Of a DNA stretch of 26,257 nt, positions 7,386 to 16,043 are shown in pieces. The notes under the pieces are model-generated. The model ran no database searches, was not told where the DNA came from, and saw nothing but the letters and a program-made list of their open reading frames with translations. The position numbers and the translations under genes were made by a program. This stretch comes from a virus. Numbering within the stretch: the stretch's first letter is position 1; every line of letters begins with the position of its first letter. Location of the stretch: IMG/VR virus record IMGVR_UViG_3300045999_004258, positions 1-26,257 of that record; one strand, given 5' to 3'.

Positions 7386-8594
7386 ATGGCTGAAAATAAT
7401 GTATTGTTATATCAATTAGAAAAATTGTTATCTCAAAAAAGAAGTAAAAAGTTTTATGCTGAAAAACTTGGGATAACTGAACAAGAGGTAGATGAGCTTT
7501 TAACAGAGCTTAAAAGTAAAGAACCAGAAGGAATACTTAAAAACTATATAGGAGAAAAGAAAGTAAACATTGAAAAAGGTACTTTAGAAAGCATTGTTAT
7601 TTCTGACTTTGAACCTAAAGATGATATAGAGTTAGCAAAACTTCATAAAATAAATTTAGACAAATACGTAATTACAAATTATTGGTCTAAAATGCTTCCT
7701 TCAGGAAAATTTACTTCTTCAGTATTTAGCAAATTAAAACAGTCTAAAGATTATTCTCCAGAAGACTTTGCTAAATTTTTAAAAAACTACAACCCAAAAG
7801 AAATCAAATTAAATTTAATACAATCTCCCATCAATACAGAAACTATTGATTTAGAGATATCAATAGCTGATTTTCATTTAGCTAAGAAAACATTAGAAGG
7901 AGAAAGCATTCAAACTAAAAAAATACAGTTTTTAAATGTATTAACAGATTTACTTACTAAAGTAAAATCTTCTTTTGATATAAAAACTATTGTATTTCCA
8001 ATTTCTAATGATTTCTTTCACACAGATAATTATCAAAACCAAACTACAAATGGTACTCCTCAAGATGTTCTTACAGGATATGATAATGAATATGAAGAAG
8101 GGTTTGATTTACTAGTTGCTGCTATATCAATATTAAATGCACATGCAGATAATGTAGAAGTTATACTTGTACAAGGTAACCACGATAGAACTAAATCATT
8201 TTATTTGGCACATGCTTTGGATGTATATTTTACAAACAGCCTTAATATTACATTTCAAAGAGAACACTCAACAACAAAAGTTGTACTATTGGGCAACACA
8301 TTTATTGGTTATCATCATGGTAATTGTAAAATAGAAGACTTGCCTTTATTATTTGCTACAGGCAAAAACAGTGAAGCATTTGGTTGTTCTATATATAGAG
8401 AAGTACATACAGGAGATAAACACCATTATATGGCTAAGGAAGTTAAAGGTGTTAGGATTCAACAGATGCCTAGCTTGTCTGGAACAGATAGATGGCATTT
8501 AGATAATAATTATATTAATAACATTAGAGCTGGAATTGCTACAGTGTATCATCCTATTAAAGGACGCATTGCAGAGTTTGAATCTCGTATATAA
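7386..8594 (+). CDS. Calcineurin-like metallophosphoesterase with HTH-like N-terminus
   Basis: A 402-aa protein. Residues about 19-42 (KKFYAEKLGITEQEVDELL) fit a helix-turn-helix. The catalytic part begins near residue 155: D-x-H at D162/H164 (IADFHLAKK), an NDFFHTD segment in place of the usual GD motif, GNHDR at 264-268, a GYHHGN segment, and TGDKHH near 342-347 where the family normally has GHxH. These motifs bind two metal ions in phosphoesterases of the Mre11/SbcD and calcineurin type. The likely substrate is DNA or a nucleotide, which is inferred. It is unusual among tail genes and begins a new transcript after the terminator at 7307. Replacement of GD by ND and of the first His of GHxH by Asp may alter metal binding. 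Possible jobs are DNA end processing at packaging or a regulatory nuclease. Confidence 0.82.
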   Translation: MAENNVLLYQLEKLLSQKRSKKFYAEKLGITEQEVDELLTELKSKEPEGILKNYIGEKKVNIEKGTLESIVISDFEPKDDIELAKLHKINLDKYVITNYWSKMLPSGKFTSSVFSKLKQSKDYSPEDFAKFLKNYNPKEIKLNLIQSPINTETIDLEISIADFHLAKKTLEGESIQTKKIQFLNVLTDLLTKVKSSFDIKTIVFPISNDFFHTDNYQNQTTNGTPQDVLTGYDNEYEEGFDLLVAAISILNAHADNVEVILVQGNHDRTKSFYLAHALDVYFTNSLNITFQREHSTTKVVLLGNTFIGYHHGNCKIEDLPLLFATGKNSEAFGCSIYREVHTGDKHHYMAKEVKGVRIQQMPSLSGTDRWHLDNNYINNIRAGIATVYHPIKGRIAEFESRI

Positions 8595-8602
8595 TACAAA
8601 AC

Positions 8603-9331
8603 ATGTCAACAGGAAGAAAATTAGTATCAGATGTTAGAGCAACTCATAAGTTGCTTTCAACTGATTCTTTAATAACAGACAGAGCTATACTAAGTGAAAT
8701 AAGAAACAATTCTTTATTGTTAATCAAAAGAGAAACAAATCTTAGAAAACTTTGGGCTACAGATACATTATTTACAACAATTCCTTGTTTAGAAATGACA
8801 GAAGTTCCTTTATCTGAATGTTGTGATTATGTAGACGAATGTACAATAGCTAGGAGCAAAGAAAAACTTCCAAGGATATCAGAAGGTAATTATCAATATG
8901 TTATTCAAGGAGTGTACTCTATTAATGCCCTAGGGGGTAAGGCTACAAAGTTTAAAGAAATATCTGTTAATAGATATACAAATCTTTTAAAACTTCCTAT
9001 AATTAAAAAAGAAGCTTATTTCTGGATATCAAATGGATATTTATATATAAGTAATCCACTATTACAAGCTGTTAGATTTGTTGCATTTTTTGAAGAAGAT
9101 ATTCCTAATAGTATTATGTATTCAGAAGATTGTAATTGTGGAAGAAATTATACAGAAGATGATATATGTATAAATCCTTTAGATAAGAAGTTTCCTCTTC
9201 CAGGATATCTAGAACAACAAGTGTTACAACTAACATCACAAAAATTATTATCTACATATTTTTCAATAAAAACTGATATAACTGCAGATGGTGTAGATGG
9301 TCAAGCACCTAACACTAAACCAACTAGTTAG
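8603..9331 (+). CDS. Putative tail ring / connector protein (crAss-like type)
   Basis: A 242-aa protein, beginning MSTGRKLVSDVRATHKLLST. The first 60 residues look helical with a conserved-looking IRNNSLLLIKRETNLRKLW segment. A central beta-type part follows (VIQGVYSINALGG, KEAYFWISNGYLYIS), then a Cys stretch (SEDCNCGRNYTEDD) and a C-terminal helix (LPGYLEQQVLQLTSQKLL). This is the build I remember for a ring or tail-tube protein of crAss-like phages located just before the HU/IHF-like gene and the muzzle. It is the only gene in the window ending in TAG. The next gene starts 1 nt after its stop, suggesting coupling. A structural tail role is likely; the exact ring number cannot be told from the sequence. 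Confidence 0.65.
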   Translation: MSTGRKLVSDVRATHKLLSTDSLITDRAILSEIRNNSLLLIKRETNLRKLWATDTLFTTIPCLEMTEVPLSECCDYVDECTIARSKEKLPRISEGNYQYVIQGVYSINALGGKATKFKEISVNRYTNLLKLPIIKKEAYFWISNGYLYISNPLLQAVRFVAFFEEDIPNSIMYSEDCNCGRNYTEDDICINPLDKKFPLPGYLEQQVLQLTSQKLLSTYFSIKTDITADGVDGQAPNTKPTS

Positions 9332-9332
9332 A

Positions 9333-9818
9333 ATGGCAAGAGTAAAGGTGGAGTTCAGGTCAGCAAGTAAAGATAACTATACAGCATTTTGTAAAGCTTA
9401 TCCTGAAATAAACCTTTCATATAATGACTGGAGAATCATAGTATATTCTTTTAATGAAGCATTTAGAGATTATATCCTTGAGACTGGAGAAAAAATAAAA
9501 CTCCCTTGTGGCTTTGGAGAGTTTTCCATTAACAAGAAAAAAAGAAGGAAGATGAAGAGTAATGGAACAAAAGAGTTTATTAATCTTCCTATTGATTGGC
9601 AAAAAACTAAAGAAAAAGGAAAAGTTATATACAACTTTAACTACCATACAGAAGGATTCTTTTTTGGTTGGCATTGGTTTAAAGACCCTGCTAGATTTAG
9701 ATTTTCAAATTTATGGTATTTTAAACCACTAAGAACAACTTCAAGATTACTATCACACTATATTAAAACTGATAATAAGTATCAACATATTTATTGTGAG
9801 TGGAATATTAAAAAATAA
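9333..9818 (+). CDS. HU/IHF-like protein of the tail module
   Basis: A 161-aa protein from ATG 9333. An in-frame ATG at 9297 would lie inside the previous gene and add 12 residues; I prefer 9333 because it is 1 nt after the TAG and begins a conserved-looking MARVKVEFRS. Residues about 28-72 match the HU/IHF pattern: a helix (NDWRIIVYSFNEAFRDYIL), then TGEKIKLPCGFGEFSINKKK with the GFGxF turn at 60-64 and basic residues after it. Residues about 103-142 (NYHTEGFFFGWHWFKD, YYFKP-like WYFKPLRTTSRLL) are an extension not found in bacterial HU, and I associate it with the IHF-subunit family annotated in crAss-like genomes. In those phages such proteins sit among tail genes and may be structural tail components rather than nucleoid proteins. 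Confidence 0.78.
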   Translation: MARVKVEFRSASKDNYTAFCKAYPEINLSYNDWRIIVYSFNEAFRDYILETGEKIKLPCGFGEFSINKKKRRKMKSNGTKEFINLPIDWQKTKEKGKVIYNFNYHTEGFFFGWHWFKDPARFRFSNLWYFKPLRTTSRLLSHYIKTDNKYQHIYCEWNIKK

Positions 9819-9823
9819 AAACA

Positions 9824-10789
9824 ATGAGCTTCTATTATAAGTATAATTTTATTAGTCCTGAGCCAGTTTACTCAACAGTTAAAGAAGAGCTCAAGAGCTA
9901 TTTTGACACAGGTGCAGTAGATGATTTGCTATTCCCTACATACTTAGACAAGTGTCTAAAGAAACTAGGAAAGTCAAGTTATGTTATAGCTGAGACAGCT
10001 CTTCATATAGAAGACTTTGAAGCACGTCTTCCTGATAACTTTTATGCTGTAAGAGAGGCTTGGATGTGTGCAGAAATACCTTTACTACCATATCAATCAG
10101 CAAATTCTTTTTATTCTCAAACAGGAACTACAACAATACAAATAGCACCTATTACATTCAATGGAACTCCATGTACAAATTCAGGTTGTACAACAGGATG
10201 TACAGAATGTATGCCAAATATTGTACAAGCTGTATACAAAACTAATACACAACAAGCAAGATCATACAAACAAGCTTATTTACTTAAACCTGGTAACATA
10301 TCTACAAGACACAATTGTGATGTTAATTACAGTAGTAATTTAGATTTGTATGGACAACATCATAATGCTACAGGCAATGTTCCTTTTGGTTCTGCATATG
10401 ATTCTTTTGATGTAAGAGGTAATAAATTTGTTACAAACTTTAGGACAGGGGTTGTTCATTTAATTATGTATGCTACAGATTATGATGAAATAGGAAATCA
10501 ATTAGTTCCTGATAACTATCGTATTAGAGAATATGTTGAGCACTTCATTAAATACAAAGTTTTTGAAATGTTAACTAATCAAACTAATGATGAAACATTT
10601 AATCAGTTACAACAAAAACTTCAATACTATAAATCTTTAGCAGATGAAGCTTACATAATGGCTGAAATGGAAATTAAAAAGCAAGATGTGTATACAAAGA
10701 TGAATAGAATGAAACAGCAATTAAATAAGTTTAATATGTATGAACTTCCCAATCGTACAAATAGATATGGTAGAAGACGTAATAATTAA
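9824..10789 (+). CDS. Putative ring / tail-stabilisation protein (crAss-like)
   Basis: A 321-aa protein. The N-terminal half has the pattern VKEELKSYFDTGAVDDLLFP, KCLKKLGKSSYVIAETALH, and LPDNFYAVREAWMC, which I recall from the tail-stabilisation-like (P22 gp4-like) or ring protein of crAss-like phages. A Cys-rich loop (CTNSGCTTGCTEC, about residues 118-130) interrupts it and could bind metal. The second half ends in helical, Gln/Lys-rich sequence (FNQLQQKLQYYKSLADEAY) and a basic tail (RTNRYGRRRNN). It lies between the HU/IHF-like gene and the muzzle, spaced 5 nt from each. It is expected to form part of the ring stack joining portal and muzzle. The family call rests on pattern memory and context. 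Confidence 0.72.
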   Translation: MSFYYKYNFISPEPVYSTVKEELKSYFDTGAVDDLLFPTYLDKCLKKLGKSSYVIAETALHIEDFEARLPDNFYAVREAWMCAEIPLLPYQSANSFYSQTGTTTIQIAPITFNGTPCTNSGCTTGCTECMPNIVQAVYKTNTQQARSYKQAYLLKPGNISTRHNCDVNYSSNLDLYGQHHNATGNVPFGSAYDSFDVRGNKFVTNFRTGVVHLIMYATDYDEIGNQLVPDNYRIREYVEHFIKYKVFEMLTNQTNDETFNQLQQKLQYYKSLADEAYIMAEMEIKKQDVYTKMNRMKQQLNKFNMYELPNRTNRYGRRRNN

Positions 10790-10794
10790 TCATT

Positions 10795-13700
10795 ATGGCA
10801 GACGAATTAGATCAAATTAAAAAAATACTTGGTGGTGATCAAAGTAATGTAAACCAAGAATATAATACAGCTTCTTCAGGCCTTAATATGGATCAATCTG
10901 TTAATCAGATTCCTAAAGGCTCATTAACATATGCTCTTAATGCTAATATGGAAAACTTTGATGCTAACTCAACTAGCTATCAAAATGAACCTGGTAATGA
11001 GTTTTGTTTACAGTTTCCTTCAGACTATGTTCTTATAGGAAGTCATTTTATACAAGAAAAAAGTAAACATATATTTTTTATTACTAATCCATTAACTAAT
11101 GATTCCCAAATTGGTTACATGGATAACAATGATTGTATTTATCGTATTTTCATATCTGCACCTTGTTTAAATTTTAATGTTAAATATCCTATCAATAAGA
11201 TTGTACATAAGATTACAAATTGTACAACAGAAATTTATTGGACAGATGGACTTAATCCTAGAAGATATTTAGACTTAAACCCTGATACTATTCCTTATAT
11301 ACTTTCTTCTTTTTCAGATGAATGTAATCTTGTATTTACAGATGAAGTTGATTGTAATCAATTAAAGTTACAACCAAACTTTAATATACCAAATATTGAT
11401 GTTTTTGATGTTGTTAGTGGAGGAAACTTAACAGCAGGAACTGTACAGTTTGCTATTCAATATGCTGACTCATCTGGTAATCCATATACATCATACTATT
11501 CAGTTACTAATCCTTGTCCTATTGCTGATATACAATTAACAACCCCAAACTTTAATTATAATGTAGGGAAGTCTGTTATTCTAGAGATATCAAATTTAGA
11601 CTCTACAGGACAGTTTCAATATTACAACATGGCTGTTATTAAAACAGTGAATGCCATATCATCTGTAGAACTAATAGGAACATACTTTATAAACAACCCT
11701 GTAGAAAGACTTACATACACAGGACAAAATGTAACTAACATACGTTTAACTATAGCAGATATATTTGAAAAACAACCTTACTATGATATTGCTAATGATT
11801 TAACTTCTGTACAAGATATATTAGTATGGAGTGATCTTACAACTATAAGTAAAGTGAATTATCAATCTATAGCAAATCAAATAGATCTTCAATGGGAAAC
11901 TTGGAGAATACCTGCTACAGAAAATTATTCTGATGAATTAAACGCAACAAACCTTAGAGGGTATTTAAGAGATGAAGTTTATGCTTTTGAAATAGTTTTC
12001 TTATTAACAAATGGAAGACAAACAGAAGGATTTCATATTCCTGGAAGACAAAAAAATTCTAGTGAAGCCTACCCTGATGTACCAACTACTAATGATGATT
12101 TTATTGGTAATCCTGAATCTTATAACTCAGCAGAAACAATAGGATATAGTCCTTATTGGAAAATATATAATACAGGGTATGTTATAGGAACTTCTGGTGG
12201 ATATAATTCTACAGAATCATATAAAGGTCCATATAAGTATGGAGGGTTTGCTTACTGGGAGTCTGAAGATTTATATCCTTGTGTAGAAGAAATTTGGGGA
12301 GATTTAGCTGGAAAACCAATTAGACATCACAAATTCCCAGATGTACTTGTAAGTCCAATATTTGAAGAAGATCAATTTGGTGGGCTTAGTAGTATGCAAA
12401 TGGGCCCCAGAGCTATATTTCCTATGGGAGTAAAAATTGATGTTGGGCAAATTGCAAACATAATAAACTATTCCTCACTATCTACAGAACAAAAAAATGA
12501 CATTGTAGGGTTTAAAATAGTAAGAGGAGATAGAGGAACAAATAAATCTATTATTGGAAAAGGTATTCTTAGAAATGTAGGAGAATACAAAAGAGAAGAA
12601 CAATCATTCTATTTTCCAAACTACCCCTATAATGATTTAAATGAAGATCCTTTTCTTACAGATACAAATAACAAATTTGGAGACGTACCATTAGTATGGC
12701 TTATATTATGTTCAATATCAGGATTTTATGAGTTTACAAGCACTGTAACAGGTCTTCCTATTAAAAAAGAAATGTTTGCTGGACAAAATTATGAAGAGTG
12801 TTCTTTAACAAAACCTACATCTTTATCTGGAAGAGCTTGTATTGGTCCAGGAAACTTTGATGCATATTATATTAATAATTGCTCTTTCGAAACAGATTTT
12901 TACGCAGGAAATATTGTAAAGTGGACTTGTAATAATACTGCAGAGAGAGAATTATCTACAATTGTTTGGCAATATGGCACTATTAGATGTTTTAATACCT
13001 ATCTCTCAGGATTTAATCCTGGAGATAAAATTATTAATACTGCCACAGGTAGTATTGTTCCAGGAGCATTCCTTCAAGAATCTGTAGAATGTGATTATGG
13101 ACAATTACCTAATCCTAGTTTAACGTGGAACTACCAGACAAAAGGTAGGAGATCAAAACTTGTTTCTTGTAAAAAACCAGAGGCTTTACAAGCCAATGCT
13201 AATGAAGAAACAAAATATAGACAAATATTTAATTCTCCAGAAACATCTTTTGGTCAACCATTTCTTGGAAATGTTTTAAAACTAGAAAATGTTATTTATG
13301 GAAAGGGGCAAGATCATTTTATACAAGTTAGAGATAATGCTAAATATAGGCTGCTCTCTAAAGAAGCGCAAAAAGATGCATTAGATAGCAGTTTTGGTTT
13401 AGGTGGAGGTACAAATTATACTGCAGTGTTTACAGCATACCAAGCATATTTAACTATTTATATTAATGGTATAACAAGAAAAAATTATGCTTATTCGTAT
13501 AACTCTAGAGCTGATTATAATTATAAAGCTAATATTGATAATAATTTAGGAATAAAACAAAGAGAAATTGATTTAATTTCTTATTTAATTCCTGGAGTAC
13601 AAAGTGTTGGAGACAATTATAATATTAATAATTTTCAAAGAGAGTCTTCTGTTTTTATTAAAACAATAGAAGATAGAGTTGTTAATAATAATCCAGCAAC

Positions 13701-16041
13701 AACAGTTAATGCATTAAAGTTTCCTAGTCAAGTTCCAGATATGCTTAACACTTCTGGCCAACCTATTGTTGTAGATAAATCTAGAACTACAATTTCTTTA
13801 AGTGGTAGATGCGAGACTCCTGCTAAAGAAGATGATATTCAAGTAGTTTCATATTACGCTTCTTTAAAAAATGTTATACCAAATCAATGGGGACAGATAT
13901 ATACATATAAAACAATTGACACAGGTTTTCAAAGAATTAATTTTAAAAATGGTTCTGAATCTGCTACAATTTTTGGAGGGGATACCTTTATATCAAGGTT
14001 TGCTTTTAAAACTAAACTACCTTTTTTTATTGATAATAGAGTTAATGCCCCTGATGATTCAGATATATTTTATGATGAAATAGGTAATGTAGCTTATCCA
14101 AAATATTGGCATTCTGCAAGATCTATTCTTGAGTCTTATATTAGTATGAAAAATATTATTTCATATAAAGCTACTAATTTTGACTGTCCTAATGTTCCTG
14201 GGAATATAATAGGACAAACAGGGGTAGCAGGAACATATAGAACGTATTATGATGGATATTTTTATTTATTTGCTTATGGTGTTCCTAATTTTTATTGTGA
14301 AACTTCTTACAATTTAGATTTAAGACAAGCTTTTAATAATAAAGAAGGAGATTTTTGGCCACATGTATCTACAGGTATTCCTGATGACTGGGTACAAGAA
14401 AATTATGTATCTATAGCAAATGATAATACATATACATACAATACAACATTCTCAAAACAAAATACAGAAAATGTATTTACACATCTTCCAGATGATTTTA
14501 AAGATGAGTTTTGTTTAACAAACTTTCCTTTTAGAGCTATATATTCAGAGTTACAAAATACAAACGCTGATAGTAGAATTAATAATTGGTTGGTTTATAA
14601 ACCATTATCATTCTTTGATTTTCCTCAAAACTATGGAAAGCTTACATCATTAGATGGTATTCAAAACAAAGCTGTATTAGCAAGGTTTGAAAACAAATCA
14701 TTGTTATATAACAATCTATTGACAGTGGATACAAGTAATCCACAATCAGCATATTTTGGTAATCCTTCATTATTTAAAGGAGCACCACCAATAGATTTTG
14801 CAGAAACAGATCTTGGATATGTAGGAAGCCAGAATAAGTTTTTATTAAAAATTCCTCAAGGACAAGTAACAGTTGATGCAAAAAGAGGACAAGTGTTTCT
14901 TATTGAAGGAACACAAGTAGCAGATCTTTCAGCATTTGGTTCTGGAATGAATAGATTCTTTACAGACCATCTAGCATTTGAAATGCTTAGATATTTTCCA
15001 GAAGTTCCTACAGATAATCATTTCACAGGAATTGGTCTACATGGAGTGTTTGATAGTAAGTTTGAAAGAGTTATTATAACCAAACTTGATTATATTCCTA
15101 TAGATAAAGATGTAAAATATGATGCTGATAAGAATGAGTTTTATATAGAAACAATTACATATATAGATGCTGCTACAACTACTACATCAACTACATCAAA
15201 TTTAACTACAACTACTACCACTACAATTTGTACATCTTGGAGATATTCAATAGATTGGATTTATTGTGAAAATTGTACACTATCAGGACCAGCAGTTATA
15301 ACTAATTCTGAACCTTTAACATTGTATAAATTCTATTATCTTAATGGATTTAAAATAGGAATAAAAGAATATTTAGGATGTACTAACACTGTTGCTGAAT
15401 ATAATATATTAAATTCTTCACAAGAAGATGTTTGTATTGATGTAATATGTCCTACAACCACAACCACTACTACAACAAATTGTTGTACACTTCCTGATGT
15501 AACAATAGGTACGCAGATATGGACAGCATGTAATTTAGATGTAAGTACATATAGAGATGGTACACCTATTCCTGAAGTTCAAGATCCTACAGAGTGGGTT
15601 AACTTGACAACAGGCGCATGGTGTTACTACAACAATGTAGATGATAATTGTTATGGCAAATTGTACAATTGGTTTGCAGTTAATGACTCTCGTGGTTTAG
15701 CACCAGTAGGATATCATATACCATCTAAAGCTGAATGGGATACATTAGAAGCATTTTTACCTGCTCCAGAAGGAGGAAGTTTAAAAGAAGTAGGAACTGC
15801 TAACTGGAATCCTCCTAATGCTTTAGCAACAAATAGTACAGGGTTTACAGCTCTTCCTAGTGGCACTAGAGATGAAGTAGGTAACTTTGATTGGGAAGGA
15901 GATTATGGTAATTGGTGGACAACTACAGCATCATCTAGTACAAATGCATGGACTTATTATACATATACACTTGGAGGAGGACTTCCTGCAACAACTACTA
16001 GAAAAGTTAGAGGATTTGCAGTTAGACTTATAAAAGATTAA
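10795..16041 (+). CDS. Muzzle-type tail protein, N-terminal part, fused to Cys module and FISUMP domain
   Basis: A 1748-aa protein. Residues 1 to about 1460 resemble the large muzzle protein of crAss-like tails: an opening with SGLNMDQSVNQIPKGS (28-43), ALNANMEN (47-54), NEPGNEF (64-70), then a beta-rich body ending GIGLHGVFDSKFERVIITK. In the usual single-chain form the next conserved element would be the FCNKSWTxS and WxSFHSYxPNxY region, but here that is in the next gene. Instead the chain continues with a Thr/Ser linker (1461-1477), the shared Cys module (1479-1552), eight Thr, and a FISUMP domain (1563-1748; DVTIGTQIWTACNL, GAWCYYNN, GFAVRLIKD end). The FISUMP domain is paralogous to that at 3947. 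The muzzle forms the distal tail and controls DNA exit; the added domains probably contact the host surface. Confidence 0.8.
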   Translation: MADELDQIKKILGGDQSNVNQEYNTASSGLNMDQSVNQIPKGSLTYALNANMENFDANSTSYQNEPGNEFCLQFPSDYVLIGSHFIQEKSKHIFFITNPLTNDSQIGYMDNNDCIYRIFISAPCLNFNVKYPINKIVHKITNCTTEIYWTDGLNPRRYLDLNPDTIPYILSSFSDECNLVFTDEVDCNQLKLQPNFNIPNIDVFDVVSGGNLTAGTVQFAIQYADSSGNPYTSYYSVTNPCPIADIQLTTPNFNYNVGKSVILEISNLDSTGQFQYYNMAVIKTVNAISSVELIGTYFINNPVERLTYTGQNVTNIRLTIADIFEKQPYYDIANDLTSVQDILVWSDLTTISKVNYQSIANQIDLQWETWRIPATENYSDELNATNLRGYLRDEVYAFEIVFLLTNGRQTEGFHIPGRQKNSSEAYPDVPTTNDDFIGNPESYNSAETIGYSPYWKIYNTGYVIGTSGGYNSTESYKGPYKYGGFAYWESEDLYPCVEEIWGDLAGKPIRHHKFPDVLVSPIFEEDQFGGLSSMQMGPRAIFPMGVKIDVGQIANIINYSSLSTEQKNDIVGFKIVRGDRGTNKSIIGKGILRNVGEYKREEQSFYFPNYPYNDLNEDPFLTDTNNKFGDVPLVWLILCSISGFYEFTSTVTGLPIKKEMFAGQNYEECSLTKPTSLSGRACIGPGNFDAYYINNCSFETDFYAGNIVKWTCNNTAERELSTIVWQYGTIRCFNTYLSGFNPGDKIINTATGSIVPGAFLQESVECDYGQLPNPSLTWNYQTKGRRSKLVSCKKPEALQANANEETKYRQIFNSPETSFGQPFLGNVLKLENVIYGKGQDHFIQVRDNAKYRLLSKEAQKDALDSSFGLGGGTNYTAVFTAYQAYLTIYINGITRKNYAYSYNSRADYNYKANIDNNLGIKQREIDLISYLIPGVQSVGDNYNINNFQRESSVFIKTIEDRVVNNNPATTVNALKFPSQVPDMLNTSGQPIVVDKSRTTISLSGRCETPAKEDDIQVVSYYASLKNVIPNQWGQIYTYKTIDTGFQRINFKNGSESATIFGGDTFISRFAFKTKLPFFIDNRVNAPDDSDIFYDEIGNVAYPKYWHSARSILESYISMKNIISYKATNFDCPNVPGNIIGQTGVAGTYRTYYDGYFYLFAYGVPNFYCETSYNLDLRQAFNNKEGDFWPHVSTGIPDDWVQENYVSIANDNTYTYNTTFSKQNTENVFTHLPDDFKDEFCLTNFPFRAIYSELQNTNADSRINNWLVYKPLSFFDFPQNYGKLTSLDGIQNKAVLARFENKSLLYNNLLTVDTSNPQSAYFGNPSLFKGAPPIDFAETDLGYVGSQNKFLLKIPQGQVTVDAKRGQVFLIEGTQVADLSAFGSGMNRFFTDHLAFEMLRYFPEVPTDNHFTGIGLHGVFDSKFERVIITKLDYIPIDKDVKYDADKNEFYIETITYIDAATTTTSTTSNLTTTTTTTICTSWRYSIDWIYCENCTLSGPAVITNSEPLTLYKFYYLNGFKIGIKEYLGCTNTVAEYNILNSSQEDVCIDVICPTTTTTTTTNCCTLPDVTIGTQIWTACNLDVSTYRDGTPIPEVQDPTEWVNLTTGAWCYYNNVDDNCYGKLYNWFAVNDSRGLAPVGYHIPSKAEWDTLEAFLPAPEGGSLKEVGTANWNPPNALATNSTGFTALPSGTRDEVGNFDWEGDYGNWWTTTASSSTNAWTYYTYTLGGGLPATTTRKVRGFAVRLIKD
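15229..15450 (+). repeat. 74-residue Cys module, copy 3
   Basis: Residues 1479-1552 of the muzzle fusion: CTSWRYSIDWIYCENC start, SEPLTLYKFYYLNG middle, YLGCTNT and a CIDVIC end, closest in pattern to copy 2 (PLTL.xFY, YLGC). Thr runs lie on both sides. Confidence 0.78.
15481..16041 (+). repeat. FISUMP domain copy 2 (paralogue of 3947-4549)
   Basis: About 186 residues at the C-terminus of the first muzzle gene. It lacks the insertion of copy 1 (AAGIHDNDPGTGNKI region) and has its own variable loop before GFAVRLIKD. Both copies are at the protein C-terminus. Confidence 0.82.
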
Positions 16042-16043
16042 TC

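Noticed and set aside
9297-9332. Upstream ATG 9297 as start of the HU/IHF-like gene
   Set aside because: It lies inside the preceding gene and adds 12 residues unlike the family. ATG 9333 follows the upstream stop by 1 nt and begins a plausible N-terminus.
9329-9370. Recoding of TAG to an amino acid, as in some crAss-like phages
   Set aside because: Only one gene ends in TAG; reading through gives just 12 further residues after the TAG before TAA. Very long frames are open under the standard code without any in-frame TAG, so there is no sign of recoding.
13871-14083. Short same-strand frames inside the muzzle and other large genes (for example 10060-10343, 13871-14083, 24848-25075, 25484-25669)
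   Set aside because: They are wholly contained within strong genes in another frame, lack leaders, and have compositions expected from frame-shifted reading of AT-rich codons.
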